In this document: positions 37,619 through 47,124 of the stretch, piece by piece
Position numbering within the stretch: the stretch's first letter is position 1
Layout: every line of letters starts with the position of its first letter
NCBI GenBank assembly: GCA_030726725.1
Contig: JANRDC010000016.1
Span: 29,565-93,564, forward strand
Direction: 5' to 3'
DNA: 64,000 nucleotides
DNA from: Flavobacteriaceae bacterium
Lineage (GTDB): Bacteria > Bacteroidota > Bacteroidia > Flavobacteriales > Flavobacteriaceae
The notes under the pieces: model-generated
Told to the model about the DNA's origin: nothing
The model's database searches: none
Seen by the model: only the letters and a program-made list of their open reading frames with translations
Made by a program: the position numbers and the translations under genes

Positions 37619-37682
37619 GATATTTCTCTGTTAAATCAGTCACGTGTCCTGCTGTATCAATCCGAAAATGGCGATTTTTGCT

Positions 37683-37690
37683 CAAATTTG
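37683..37690. promoter_or_regulatory. near-consensus palindromic -7 box between the divergent kinase and phosphatase genes
   Basis: CAAATTTG is its own reverse complement and matches TAnnTTTG in both directions except for the first base. It is four bases from the phosphatase ATG and about 120 bases from the kinase gene, so it better suits the kinase leader. Confidence 0.3.
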
Positions 37691-37694
37691 AATC

Positions 37695-38423
37695 ATGAAT
37701 ACATGGGTAATTGGCGACATTCACGGGGGTTTGCGCGCTTTGATACAGTTGCTGGAACGACCTGAGATCGCCCCAGAAGACCGGCTTATTTTTTTAGGGG
37801 ATTATGTCGATGGTTGGTCCCAGAACAGTGATACGATCGACTACTTGATCGAATTGCACCAGAAAAGATCGATCATTACCCTTAAGGGCAACCACGATGA
37901 TTTATGCCGCAAGTGGTTGGAAACCAAAAAAACAAATCCGCTTTGGTTGGGTCATGGAGGGACTGCCACGGTAAAAGATTACACTGAAAAAGCGGATAAA
38001 GCACTGGAAAAAAGACACTTGACATTTTTTAATAGCCTGCCCACCCATTGGATAGACGATCAAAACCGATTGTTTGTGCACGCTGGGTTTACCCACATCA
38101 AAGGTGTGGAGCAGGAATACTTTAGCGACCTGTTGTTTTGGGATAGAAGTCTTTGGGAACTGGCTTTGGCCGTCAAGTTTCGTTTGACCCCCGAGGATCC
38201 GGACTATCCGCAAAGACTCCTTCAATACCGAGAAATATACATCGGCCACACTCCGGTGACCCGCATTGGTTATACCGAACCTGTGCGCGCGGCCAATGTG
38301 TGGAACGTGGATACGGGGGCCGCTTTTCGCGGCCCCCTTACCGCCTTTTGCGTGGAAACCCAATCTTGGGTGCAATCCGATCCAGTCCACCAGTTCTATC
38401 CAGGTGAAACAGGTCGGAATTAA
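37695..38423 (+). CDS. metallophosphoesterase, PPP-type serine/threonine phosphatase family
   Basis: A 242-residue phosphatase with motifs in the PPP order: GDIHGG (residues 7-12), GDYVDGW (near 37), GNHDD (near 67), HAGF (near 127) and GHTP (near 189). Bacterial members act on phosphoproteins or diadenosine tetraphosphate; target unknown. Its last part contains a 9-bp G+C hairpin (38315-38337), and its stop TAA shares four bases (TTAA) with the convergent dehydrogenase gene. Confidence 0.9.
   Translation: MNTWVIGDIHGGLRALIQLLERPEIAPEDRLIFLGDYVDGWSQNSDTIDYLIELHQKRSIITLKGNHDDLCRKWLETKKTNPLWLGHGGTATVKDYTEKADKALEKRHLTFFNSLPTHWIDDQNRLFVHAGFTHIKGVEQEYFSDLLFWDRSLWELALAVKFRLTPEDPDYPQRLLQYREIYIGHTPVTRIGYTEPVRAANVWNVDTGAAFRGPLTAFCVETQSWVQSDPVHQFYPGETGRN
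38315..38337. other. strong G+C hairpin inside the phosphatase gene
   Basis: GGGGGCCGC, loop TTTTC, GCGGCCCCC: nine perfect G+C pairs in coding sequence. No T-run follows on either strand, so it is not a canonical terminator. It lies about 83 bases downstream of the convergent dehydrogenase stop. Confidence 0.6.
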
Positions 38424-39970
38424 GCGTCTAGGTCAAAGTGTATCCCTTGGGCGAGCGGAAGTTCTGTGCTGTAGTTGATGGTGTTGGTCTGTCTGCGCAT
38501 ATAGACCTTCCAGGCATCCGATCCTGACTCGCGTCCACCCCCGGTTTCCTTTTCTCCGCCAAATGCACCTCCAATTTCTGCACCGGAGGTTCCTATGTTG
38601 ACGTTAGCGATGCCGCAATCAGAACCTGCGGTGCTTAAAAACAGTTCAGCCTCTCTCATATTTAGGGTCATCACCGCAGAAGAAAGTCCTTGAGGCACTC
38701 CGTTTTGAATAGCGATCGCCTCTTCAATACCACCCCTGTATTTCATCAAATAAAGGATGGGGGCAAATGTTTCTTGTTGTACCATCTCGTACTGAGGTTC
38801 TGCTTCCACTATAGCTGGCGCGACATAGCAACCGCTTTCATAACCCGCTCCGCTGAGCACTCCTCCGGGCACCAATAATGAACCTCCTTCGGCGACTACA
38901 TAGGACAATGCTTTTTCATAAGCGGCTACCGCTTGTTTATCGATCAGAGGCCCCATATGGTTGTGGGCATCGAGCGGATTGCCGATGCGGATTTGCCCAT
39001 AGGCCTTGACCAAGGCTTCTTTGACTGAATCGTAAATATCTTCGTGAACAATCAATCTTCTGGTTGAGGTGCAGCGCTGCCCGGCAGTTCCTACCGCGCC
39101 AAAAACGGCCCCGATGATGGTCATTTTTAAGTCTGCACTGGGGGTGACAATAATGGCGTTGTTTCCGCCCAACTCCAATAATGAGCGTCCTAGACGTTGG
39201 GCCACAGCGGCACCTACAATTTTTCCCATACGCACCGAACCTGTGGCAGAGATCAGCGGGATTTGGTGATTTTCTGTCATCCATGCCCCTACTTGTGCGT
39301 CTCCGTTGATCAAGCAGGAAATACCCTCGGGCAGTCCTTCTTTTCTCAGCACCTCAGCGATGATATTTTGACAGGCAATCCCACAGAGGGGTGCTTTTTC
39401 AGACGGCTTCCAGATGCACACGTCTCCGCAAACCCAAGCCAGGGCGGTATTCCAAGCCCATACAGCCACAGGGAAATTAAAGGCCGAGATGATACCAACG
39501 ATACCCAACGGGTGGTATTGTTCGTACATGCGGTGTTTGGGTCTTTCTGAATGCATGGTCAAACCGTGGAGTTGGCGCGATAAGCCGACGGCAAAGTCAC
39601 AGATGTCGATCATTTCTTGTACCTCGCCTAGTCCCTCTTGGTAGGATTTGCCCATTTCGTAGGAAACTAAAGCTCCGAGCACTTCTTTTTTCTCGCGCAA
39701 TGCCATGCCGAATTGGCGGACCACTTCTCCTCTTTTAGGAGCGGGCACTTGCCTCCAGGTAAGAAATGCGCGTTGCGCTGTTTCCACCACTTGATTCATT
39801 TGCTCTTGGGTGGTGACACTCACTTGAGCAATGGGCGCTCCATCTACAGGAGAAAAACTTGTGATCAGTGTTTCACTGGACCATGGTTGACTGCCTGTTG
39901 AAGTTCCTGGGTTTACAGGGGCAATGCCCAATGAGGACAGCATATCGGAGACGGTGGGGATAGTTTGCAT
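38420..39970 (-). CDS. amaB: aldehyde dehydrogenase, ALDH7 type (alpha-aminoadipic semialdehyde dehydrogenase-like)
   Basis: A 516-residue NAD-dependent dehydrogenase. The catalytic Cys is in AGQRCTSTRRL (near residue 304), the catalytic Glu in LELGGNNAII (near 270), and the cofactor-binding FNFPVAVWAWNTALAWVCGD and WKPSEKAPL segments are clear. The GAEIGGAFGGEKETGGGRESGSDAW ending is characteristic of the ALDH7/antiquitin group, which oxidises alpha-aminoadipic semialdehyde in lysine breakdown. Symbol is tentative. Has a perfect -7 box 36 bases upstream and no operon partner. Confidence 0.86.
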   Translation of the reverse strand: MQTIPTVSDMLSSLGIAPVNPGTSTGSQPWSSETLITSFSPVDGAPIAQVSVTTQEQMNQVVETAQRAFLTWRQVPAPKRGEVVRQFGMALREKKEVLGALVSYEMGKSYQEGLGEVQEMIDICDFAVGLSRQLHGLTMHSERPKHRMYEQYHPLGIVGIISAFNFPVAVWAWNTALAWVCGDVCIWKPSEKAPLCGIACQNIIAEVLRKEGLPEGISCLINGDAQVGAWMTENHQIPLISATGSVRMGKIVGAAVAQRLGRSLLELGGNNAIIVTPSADLKMTIIGAVFGAVGTAGQRCTSTRRLIVHEDIYDSVKEALVKAYGQIRIGNPLDAHNHMGPLIDKQAVAAYEKALSYVVAEGGSLLVPGGVLSGAGYESGCYVAPAIVEAEPQYEMVQQETFAPILYLMKYRGGIEEAIAIQNGVPQGLSSAVMTLNMREAELFLSTAGSDCGIANVNIGTSGAEIGGAFGGEKETGGGRESGSDAWKVYMRRQTNTINYSTELPLAQGIHFDLDA

Positions 39971-40005
39971 TTTTGTAACTTATTGATGTGTAATTGTTGT
40001 ATTTA

Positions 40006-40518
40006 TCAAATATAATCGATTTCCTCGACTTTTTCTGACACAAAATCCCAAGCGTCTAACAGAGATTGCCCTGCTGATTTTATCGGTTCATAGAGCACTG
40101 ATGGAGCATCCTTTTCCTGACTGACCCAACGATCTAAGCTGCTGTGCTGGGACAGGTAGGCCAGCAGCAACGCGAGTAGCGCCGCTGTTTTGAGCACCCC
40201 AAACAATACCCCGAATATTTTGTTGATACCCCCCAACAGCATGAGTGAAGCTACTTTAGTCAAGGCTTTAGCAAAAAGGTGCGTCAAGATCAGCAGGGAC
40301 AAAAAGGTCAGTACAAAAGAGGCGGTTTTGGTGGCGTTTTCCGACCAGGAGACCCAGGGTTTTAGCTGGTCAGCAGTCCAGTCAGAGAAATGTAATGCGC
40401 CGTAGATGCCTATGGCCCAAGCCAATATCCCAAACAATTCAACAATCAGTCCATTTTTAAATCCCTGATAGGCTCCGTAGAGCAGCACCAGTCCCAGCGC
40501 GATATCCAAGAGTAACAT
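40006..40518 (-). CDS. cvpA: CvpA family membrane protein
   Basis: A 170-residue inner-membrane protein with four hydrophobic segments at about residues 3-24, 28-48, 65-85 and 103-125, typical of CvpA, which in E. coli is needed for colicin V production and is linked to purF; here it is not next to purF. The helix start LLLDIALGLVLLYGAYQGFKNGL is the family signature. ATG at 40518 is used; a perfect -7 box covers the longer start at 40536. Confidence 0.87.
   Translation of the reverse strand: MLLLDIALGLVLLYGAYQGFKNGLIVELFGILAWAIGIYGALHFSDWTADQLKPWVSWSENATKTASFVLTFLSLLILTHLFAKALTKVASLMLLGGINKIFGVLFGVLKTAALLALLLAYLSQHSSLDRWVSQEKDAPSVLYEPIKSAGQSLLDAWDFVSEKVEEIDYI
40007..40014 (-). promoter_or_regulatory. 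-7 box upstream of the ALDH gene
   Basis: TATATTTG on the minus strand, perfect match, 36 bases before the ATG at 39970. It overlaps the last codons of cvpA. Confidence 0.5.
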
Positions 40519-40533
40519 AGAAGTCGATTTGAC

Positions 40534-40541
40534 CAAAGATA
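40534..40541 (-). promoter_or_regulatory. -7 box upstream of cvpA
   Basis: TATCTTTG on the minus strand, perfect match, 15 bases before the cvpA ATG, in the 46-base divergent gap shared with the small gene at 40565. Confidence 0.5.
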
Positions 40542-40564
40542 CATTTTTGGGCTATATTGCGCCC

Positions 40565-40924
40565 ATGTCTAGAGACCCTGAATTAAAAGCAAAATGGACG
40601 TTGTTGGTCAACTCCTTGTCCGAACGTTTTTCGGATGGAGACCCTTTAGACCTGGACGCTATTATTTATTTAGTGGGCCTGCAGGAATTGGGCAAATACC
40701 ACCAGAAATTTCAAAAAGACGAAAAGGTCAATTTGATGCACGTCGGTATCTGCCGGGTTTTGGAGCCCTATGGATTTTACGCCTTTGATTTTGTAGATGA
40801 CCAAGGATGGCCACACTACAGCGTTGTCAAGCCCTTACCACCCCTCAAAGCAGGAGAACAGACCTTGCTGATGAAGGAAGCCCTAGTGCAGTATTTTCAA
40901 GAAAGAGATTTTTTTGAGGACTAG
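40565..40924 (+). CDS. conserved-looking protein of unknown function (119 residues)
   Basis: A soluble mixed alpha/beta protein without signal peptide, membrane segment or cysteine cluster. Notable are the helical N-terminus MSRDPELKAKWTLLVNSL, a central YHQKFQKDEKVNLMHVGICRVLEPYG segment and FDFVDDQGWPHY. I have the impression of similar small proteins near cvpA in other Bacteroidota but cannot verify it. Start ATG at 40565. It ends overlapping the gpsA stop by four bases (CTAG). Confidence 0.7.
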   Translation: MSRDPELKAKWTLLVNSLSERFSDGDPLDLDAIIYLVGLQELGKYHQKFQKDEKVNLMHVGICRVLEPYGFYAFDFVDDQGWPHYSVVKPLPPLKAGEQTLLMKEALVQYFQERDFFED

Positions 40925-41925
40925 TCCAATTGGTCCACCAGCGCTTTAAACACTTTTTTGGGGGATTCGCCTCCGTAAAGAATGCGGTAGACCGCACAAG
41001 CTATGGGCGCTTTTTCGTGAGCGCCTTTGCACTCGATCAGTTTATAGGCGCTTTTAGCCGCATAATATCCTTCGGCGACCATACTCATCTCAGCCATAGC
41101 GCTTTTCACCGTATACCCTTTGCCAATCATATTTCCAAACATGCGGTTGCGGCTAAACACCGAGTAACCGGTGACCAATAGGTCTCCTAAGTAGGCGGAT
41201 TGGTTGATGTTTCGCTTCAGTTTATGCACGGATTTGATAATTTTCTTCATCTCTCGGATGGCGTTGCTCATCAGCACTGCTTGAAAATTATCTCCGTAGC
41301 CCAATCCGTGGGCAATTCCCGCTGCCAAAGCGTAAATGTTTTTAAACACAGCGGCGTATTCCGTGCCAATCACATCCCTGGACACCTGCGTTTTGATGTA
41401 ATTATTGGCCAATAGTCCCGCCATCGCTCGTCCATTTTTCAGATCTAAGCAGGCGATGGTCAAATAGGATAGTCGTTCTAAAGCGACCTCTTCAGCGTGA
41501 CATGGTCCGGTGATTACCCCAATATTTTTCATGGGAACACCCATCACCTGGTTGAGGTGCTCACCGACAATCAATTCAGTCTCTGGGATAATCCCTTTGA
41601 CGGCAGAGAAAAACACCTTGTCTTGATAAGGCACGGTTAAGGCCCCAAAGGTTTGGTGTAAAAACGCTGAAGGAATAGCGATGACCAATAGGTTGCAAGT
41701 GCTGACCACCTCATTGAGGTCACTGCTCATGTGCAGCAGTTTGAGGGGTAAGTCGATAGAACTCACGTAGCGCGGGTTGTTTCCGTGTCGCTCTATCGAT
41801 TCAATGTGTTCGGGGTTGCGGACATACCAATGAACGGTGTGGCCGTTGTCCGTCAATATTTTGACCAGGGCAGTCGCCCAACTTCCAGCGCCTAATACGC
41901 CAATGATTCTTTGAACTGCTGGCAT
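40921..41925 (-). CDS. gpsA: NAD(P)H-dependent glycerol-3-phosphate dehydrogenase
   Basis: Makes sn-glycerol-3-phosphate for phospholipid synthesis. The 334-residue protein begins with the Rossmann motif GVLGAGSWATAL (residues 8-19), has the conserved GPCHAEEVA segment (near 138), the catalytic lysine in FKNIYALAAGIAHGLGYGDN (near 192) and the NRMFG motif (near 260). ATG overlaps the stop of the upstream cytochrome gene by one base. Confidence 0.95.
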   Translation of the reverse strand: MPAVQRIIGVLGAGSWATALVKILTDNGHTVHWYVRNPEHIESIERHGNNPRYVSSIDLPLKLLHMSSDLNEVVSTCNLLVIAIPSAFLHQTFGALTVPYQDKVFFSAVKGIIPETELIVGEHLNQVMGVPMKNIGVITGPCHAEEVALERLSYLTIACLDLKNGRAMAGLLANNYIKTQVSRDVIGTEYAAVFKNIYALAAGIAHGLGYGDNFQAVLMSNAIREMKKIIKSVHKLKRNINQSAYLGDLLVTGYSVFSRNRMFGNMIGKGYTVKSAMAEMSMVAEGYYAAKSAYKLIECKGAHEKAPIACAVYRILYGGESPKKVFKALVDQLD

Positions 41926-42407
41926 TAGAGCGTTCTCAAGTACTCCAAAACGGCTAAAGCCTCAGGCTCAGACAGGTTTTGGTTGATCATCATCGCGTTG
42001 TTGTATTCTTTGAGTAAAGCTTTTGCTATAGGGTCTTTTTGAAGCATTTCCTGGGTGTTGAGCAACAGGTTGGCCACCCATTCTGGGCTTCTGCGCTCCA
42101 AGGTGCCCTGTACTGCTGGGCCGATCATGCGCTGACCTACCTCGTGGCACATGGTGCATTTGCTTTCAAAGATGTCTTGGCCTTGGGCTGCTTTAGCGGC
42201 GTCTACCTCAGCGGTAAAAGTCACTTTTTTGATGGGGCCAATACCTTTATTGGACAAATCTACCGGGGTTTGGGCTGCTTTAGCCACCGGTGCAGCTTCT
42301 TGAGTGCGGGAGATTTGAAATCCTGTTTCGGCAGCTTCCTCTTTTTTTCCGCCTGAGCATGAAAGGGTGAGGGCTGCAGTCAATCCGAATAAAACCAATC
42401 GATTCAT
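41925..42407 (-). CDS. c-type cytochrome lipoprotein
   Basis: A 160-residue lipoprotein with signal peptide and lipobox TLSC (Cys17), a spacer of about 60 residues, and a cytochrome c domain with the haem motif CTMCHEV (near residue 86) and probable methionine ligand in NAMMINQNLSEPEALAVL near the end. It would carry electrons at the periplasmic side of the membrane. I use ATG at 42407; the longer frame to 42491 includes sequence that looks like promoter DNA. Confidence 0.87.
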   Translation of the reverse strand: MNRLVLFGLTAALTLSCSGGKKEEAAETGFQISRTQEAAPVAKAAQTPVDLSNKGIGPIKKVTFTAEVDAAKAAQGQDIFESKCTMCHEVGQRMIGPAVQGTLERRSPEWVANLLLNTQEMLQKDPIAKALLKEYNNAMMINQNLSEPEALAVLEYLRTL

Positions 42408-42427
42408 CAGTGTGTCATTTAGTTTCA

Positions 42428-42459
42428 CGAATGTAGCAAAAACGAGGGGAACAAACCAA
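42428..42459 (-). promoter_or_regulatory. probable promoter of the cytochrome c gene
   Basis: On the minus strand TTG, a 21-base spacer and TACATTCG, one mismatch to TAnnTTTG. Lies in the 92-base gap between the nitronate monooxygenase stop and the cytochrome ATG. Confidence 0.4.
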
Positions 42460-42499
42460 TACACCCGTGATTTGAGGTGGAAAAAAAGCAAATAAACAG

Positions 42500-43474
42500 T
42501 TATATTTTCCAGCGGTCAGCCTGAGCTGTTTGTCGGTTTAAGGCTTGTGCGAGTTCGGTTTTTAGCGCTGTAGCTAGTTCGGCGACCGTGGTGGTTTTGT
42601 CGATAGAGGCGACCCCTTGACCTGCAGACCAAATGGTTTTCCATGCCTTGGCCTCATGGTCGAGTTCTTTGCCGAAGTCTACTTTGTGATCTGCTTTAAG
42701 CGCTTCACCTTCAATGCCCGCTGCTGCGAGTGAAGGCCCCAAAAAGTTGGCATGGACCCCTGATATAGCTGCGGTGTAGACAATGTCCTGGGCCCCAGCA
42801 CGCTCAATCATGGTTTGGTATTCAGCAGGGGCGTTGCTTTCTCGGGTATTAATAAACCGAGTTCCCATATAGGCTAGGTCTGCACCCATCTGCAAGGCAG
42901 CAGCAATGTCGATACCCGTAGAAATACATCCAGCCAGCAAAATTGTTTTGTCAAAAACCTGTTTTACTTCGGCCATCAAGGCCAGCGGATTCAGGTTGCC
43001 TGCGTGACCGCCAGCACCGGCACTGACCAAAATGAGTCCGTCTACGCCAGCCTCAGCAGCCTTTTCTGCATGTCTTTTTTTGATGATGTCGTGGTAAACC
43101 AAACCGCCATAGGCATGCACCGCATTGACCAAATCAGACACAGCACCTAAAGAGGTGATGATCAAGGGCACTTCGTGTTTGATACACACTTGAAGATCCG
43201 CCAGCAGTCTGGGATTGGTGGGGTGAACGATTAAATTGACCCCAAATGGAGCCGCCTTTTGACCGGTGCGCGCCTCGTAATCTGCTAGCGCCTGTTTGAT
43301 TTCTACAACCCAAGCTTCAAACCCCTCGGTGGTTCGCTGGTTGAGGGCCGGAAAGGTTCCGACGATGCCCTGAGTACAACAGGCGATAACGAGTTCTGGG
43401 CCTGAGATCAAAAACATGGGCGCTGCCACTACAGGCAAACGCAAGCGATCGTAAAAGGGAGGTTTTTGAGCCAT
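42500..43474 (-). CDS. nitronate monooxygenase-like flavoprotein
   Basis: A 324-residue FMN-dependent TIM-barrel enzyme of the 2-nitropropane dioxygenase family. The motif LVSAGAGGHAGNL (near residue 152) and the phosphate-binding AGCISTGIDIAAALQMGADLAYMGTRF segment (near 191-217) are typical. Detoxification of alkyl nitronates is the known activity; the physiological role is uncertain. Downstream of the EamA exporter on the same strand (42-base gap). Confidence 0.88.
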   Translation of the reverse strand: MAQKPPFYDRLRLPVVAAPMFLISGPELVIACCTQGIVGTFPALNQRTTEGFEAWVVEIKQALADYEARTGQKAAPFGVNLIVHPTNPRLLADLQVCIKHEVPLIITSLGAVSDLVNAVHAYGGLVYHDIIKKRHAEKAAEAGVDGLILVSAGAGGHAGNLNPLALMAEVKQVFDKTILLAGCISTGIDIAAALQMGADLAYMGTRFINTRESNAPAEYQTMIERAGAQDIVYTAAISGVHANFLGPSLAAAGIEGEALKADHKVDFGKELDHEAKAWKTIWSAGQGVASIDKTTTVAELATALKTELAQALNRQTAQADRWKI

Positions 43475-43516
43475 TGCTTAAAATTATTTTGGTCGTTTAA
43501 GGTACAAAAACCCCAA

Positions 43517-44419
43517 CTAATGGCTGCGTTTTGGCTCCTTTTGTTTTTTGGTAGCCAAGTAAACACCGACAACGACCATGGCGCCAGCCAAGGCTTTTAC
43601 CTCAGTCATTTGGTCTTGACCTACTGCTAGGGCAAACAAAATACCGACCAAGGGCTGAATATAAGTAAAGGTGCTTACGGAAGAGGCTTTGAGCTGCGTC
43701 AGCGCATAGGCGTTAAACAGGTAGGTCATGCAAGTAGTCCCGACCACCACAAAAGTGATTGATCCTATGGCCCAAATCGGGAGTGTGCTCCAGGATACCT
43801 GGGCGAGTTCTCCAAAACAAAGGGGTGCATTGATGAGCGTAGCTATGGTAAACAACCATTTCAAATAGGTGATGGGGCGGTATTTGTGAATGATCTTTTT
43901 GGTGACAATCAAGTACCCCCCAAAACTGATGGAGTTGACCAGCAGCAATAGATTTCCCCGCCCCACTAGTGCAGCATCCTCAGAAAGGTCTGCGCCATAG
44001 GCAACCAATGTCATCGCCCCGGCAAATCCCATAGCGATTCCTGTAGTCTTGACCCAACCCACCTTTTCCTTGAGCAATAAGGCAGACATGGCCACTACGA
44101 TAATGGGGGTCATAGTGACCAGCAAGCTGCTCTGAATCGGCGTGGACATAGAAAGTCCTTTAAAAAAGGCCAGCATATTGATCACCATCCCAAGCACGGC
44201 ACCCAACACAAAAATCTTCCAATCTTTTTTGTCGATTTTTTCTTGAGGATAGGCCAGAGACAGCAACCAAAATATGGCCGAAGCTCCCAATACCCTGAGC
44301 AAAATAAACCCAAATGGCTGTATGTAATGGGGCATCACCGCTTTGGCAATGGTGTGATTTAGGCCGTAGATGACGGTTGCGCCAAGAGCAGATAGATAGG
44401 CTAGGGAACGAGGATTCAA
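43517..44419 (-). CDS. EamA (DMT superfamily) transporter
   Basis: About 300 residues with ten transmembrane helices in two EamA halves, an inner-membrane exporter of unknown substrate. The N-terminal helix ALGATVIYGLNHTIAKAVMP and IYNYFA-like second half are typical. The start is uncertain: GTG at 44482, TTG at 44431 or TTG at 44419 (giving MNPRSLAYLSAL). I prefer 44419 because the GTG start would leave only 12 bases between this and the divergent gene. Confidence 0.82.
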   Translation of the reverse strand: MNPRSLAYLSALGATVIYGLNHTIAKAVMPHYIQPFGFILLRVLGASAIFWLLSLAYPQEKIDKKDWKIFVLGAVLGMVINMLAFFKGLSMSTPIQSSLLVTMTPIIVVAMSALLLKEKVGWVKTTGIAMGFAGAMTLVAYGADLSEDAALVGRGNLLLLVNSISFGGYLIVTKKIIHKYRPITYLKWLFTIATLINAPLCFGELAQVSWSTLPIWAIGSITFVVVGTTCMTYLFNAYALTQLKASSVSTFTYIQPLVGILFALAVGQDQMTEVKALAGAMVVVGVYLATKKQKEPKRSH

Positions 44420-44448
44420 AAACGTGCGCAACGCAAGCGGGGTTTCGT

Positions 44449-44456
44449 TAACTTTG
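44449..44456 (+). promoter_or_regulatory. -7 box upstream of the DinB-like gene
   Basis: TAACTTTG, perfect match, 38 bases before the ATG at 44495. Its position argues for a short EamA protein starting at 44419-44431. Confidence 0.5.
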
Positions 44457-44494
44457 TGTAAAAGTACAGCAAATAAACCCACAACCTAATCATT

Positions 44495-44965
44495 ATGGTC
44501 GCGCAACAACTTCACATTACACGCCAACACAGAAAATTATTTTTGCAATTCTTGGAACAGATACCACAAGAAAAATTATTTGAAGTGCCTCAAGGGTTCA
44601 ACAACCATATATTCTGGAACATTGCCCATGTCATGGTCACCCAACAATTGTTGGTGTACAAATTGAGCGGTTTGCCCACCCCCCTGGATGAAGGATTTGT
44701 TGCCCGCTACAGCAAGGGAAGTTTTCCTGCTGGCGATGCACAAGAGTTAGCTGATTTAGCCTTGGTAAAAGCAGGGATTGTCTCGGCAGTGGATCAGCTG
44801 GAGTCGGATTACGCCTCGGGGATATTTGCCCAGTACAACCCGTACACCACCAGCACCAAAGTCACCCTCAACAATGTAGCAGAAGCCATTGGTTTCAACA
44901 ATTTTCACGAAGGGCTTCATTTGGGCAGTGTTTTGGCACTCAGACGTGTATTGGGCATCGCTTAG
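44495..44965 (+). CDS. DinB superfamily protein
   Basis: A 156-residue four-helix-bundle protein of the DinB/YfiT superfamily, many of which bind a metal through three histidines or act as thiol transferases. Candidate ligands are the histidine in FWNIAHVMVTQQL (near residue 46) and two in NFHEGLHLGSVLALRR (near 137-141). The specific role is unknown. Single gene with its own -7 box; 85 bases separate it from gdhA. Confidence 0.85.
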   Translation: MVAQQLHITRQHRKLFLQFLEQIPQEKLFEVPQGFNNHIFWNIAHVMVTQQLLVYKLSGLPTPLDEGFVARYSKGSFPAGDAQELADLALVKAGIVSAVDQLESDYASGIFAQYNPYTTSTKVTLNNVAEAIGFNNFHEGLHLGSVLALRRVLGIA

Positions 44966-45016
44966 TACCGATTGAATATTTATGAAAATACCGACGAGAT
45001 AATTATTAAAATAACA

Positions 45017-45024
45017 TAATTTTG
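45017..45024 (+). promoter_or_regulatory. -7 box upstream of gdhA
   Basis: TAATTTTG, perfect match, 26 bases before the gdhA ATG in a very AT-rich region. No TTG at the -33 distance. Confidence 0.55.
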
Positions 45025-45038
45025 ATCGTACGTTTTAA

Positions 45039-46406
<1,368 letters not shown>

Positions 46407-46407
46407 C

Positions 46408-47124
46408 ATGCAAATACGCACCCGAGGGATCGTCCTTTCTCAATTGAAATACGGAGAACAGAGCTTGATCATCAAGGTGTTCACCGAAAGTGAGGGCATC
46501 TGCTCCTATATGTTAAAAGGCCTTTTGGCCAAAAGAAAAACAGGGCTGAAACCAGCCCTGTTTTTTCCTTTATCGCAGTTAGCATTGGTCGCCGTTCACC
46601 GGCCCAACAAAGGGCTACACACCATTTCAGAGGCCCATATCGACTACCCTTATCAACGGTTACACACGGACGTTTACCTCAATGCATTAGTGCTTTTCTT
46701 GTCCGAGGTTTTGGGTATGGCCATCAAAGAAGAGGAACGCAACGAGGCGCTTTATTCGTTCATTTCTCAGCGGCTAATCGCTTTAGATCGAGGAGCTTCT
46801 ATGGGTGTTTTTCACATTCATTTTTTGTTGGAACTCACCAGATATCTCGGTTTTTACCCCGACAACACCCAGGGGAATGCACCGTATTTTGACTTGTTGG
46901 AAGGCGCTTTTGTCAACGCGCCCACAGCCCACACCCAGTCCGGCGCAGGAGTAAATGCGCTCAGTGAAATATTAGGCACGGATTTTGATGATTTTGGGCA
47001 GGTTGCACTGACCAAAACAACCAAAAAACAGGTGCTGGAACTTTTGATGTCCTACTACAAAACGCATATTCCAGAGTTTCGCGCGCCCAAATCTTTGCCG
47101 GTACTCTATGAATTATTTGCCTAA
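46408..47124 (+). CDS. recO: DNA repair protein RecO
   Basis: Loads RecA on SSB-coated DNA together with RecR. The 238-residue protein opens with the OB-fold strand TRGIVLSQLKYGEQSLIIKVFTESEG and continues with the helical RecO C-terminal domain. The zinc-finger cysteines found in some RecO proteins are absent (the only Cys is near residue 31). An intrinsic terminator is encoded within codons 43-53. Its end overlaps the TonB receptor start by 17 bases. Confidence 0.92.
   Translation: MQIRTRGIVLSQLKYGEQSLIIKVFTESEGICSYMLKGLLAKRKTGLKPALFFPLSQLALVAVHRPNKGLHTISEAHIDYPYQRLHTDVYLNALVLFLSEVLGMAIKEEERNEALYSFISQRLIALDRGASMGVFHIHFLLELTRYLGFYPDNTQGNAPYFDLLEGAFVNAPTAHTQSGAGVNALSEILGTDFDDFGQVALTKTTKKQVLELLMSYYKTHIPEFRAPKSLPVLYELFA
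46536..46566 (+). terminator. intrinsic terminator inside recO, downstream of gdhA
   Basis: Stem AAAAACAGGGCTG / CAGCCCTGTTTTT (13 pairs), loop AAAC, followed by T6. It is preceded by overlapping palindromes AAAAGGCCTTTT and CTTTTGGCCAAAAG (46515-46535). It should end most gdhA transcripts before the rest of recO is read. Confidence 0.75.
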
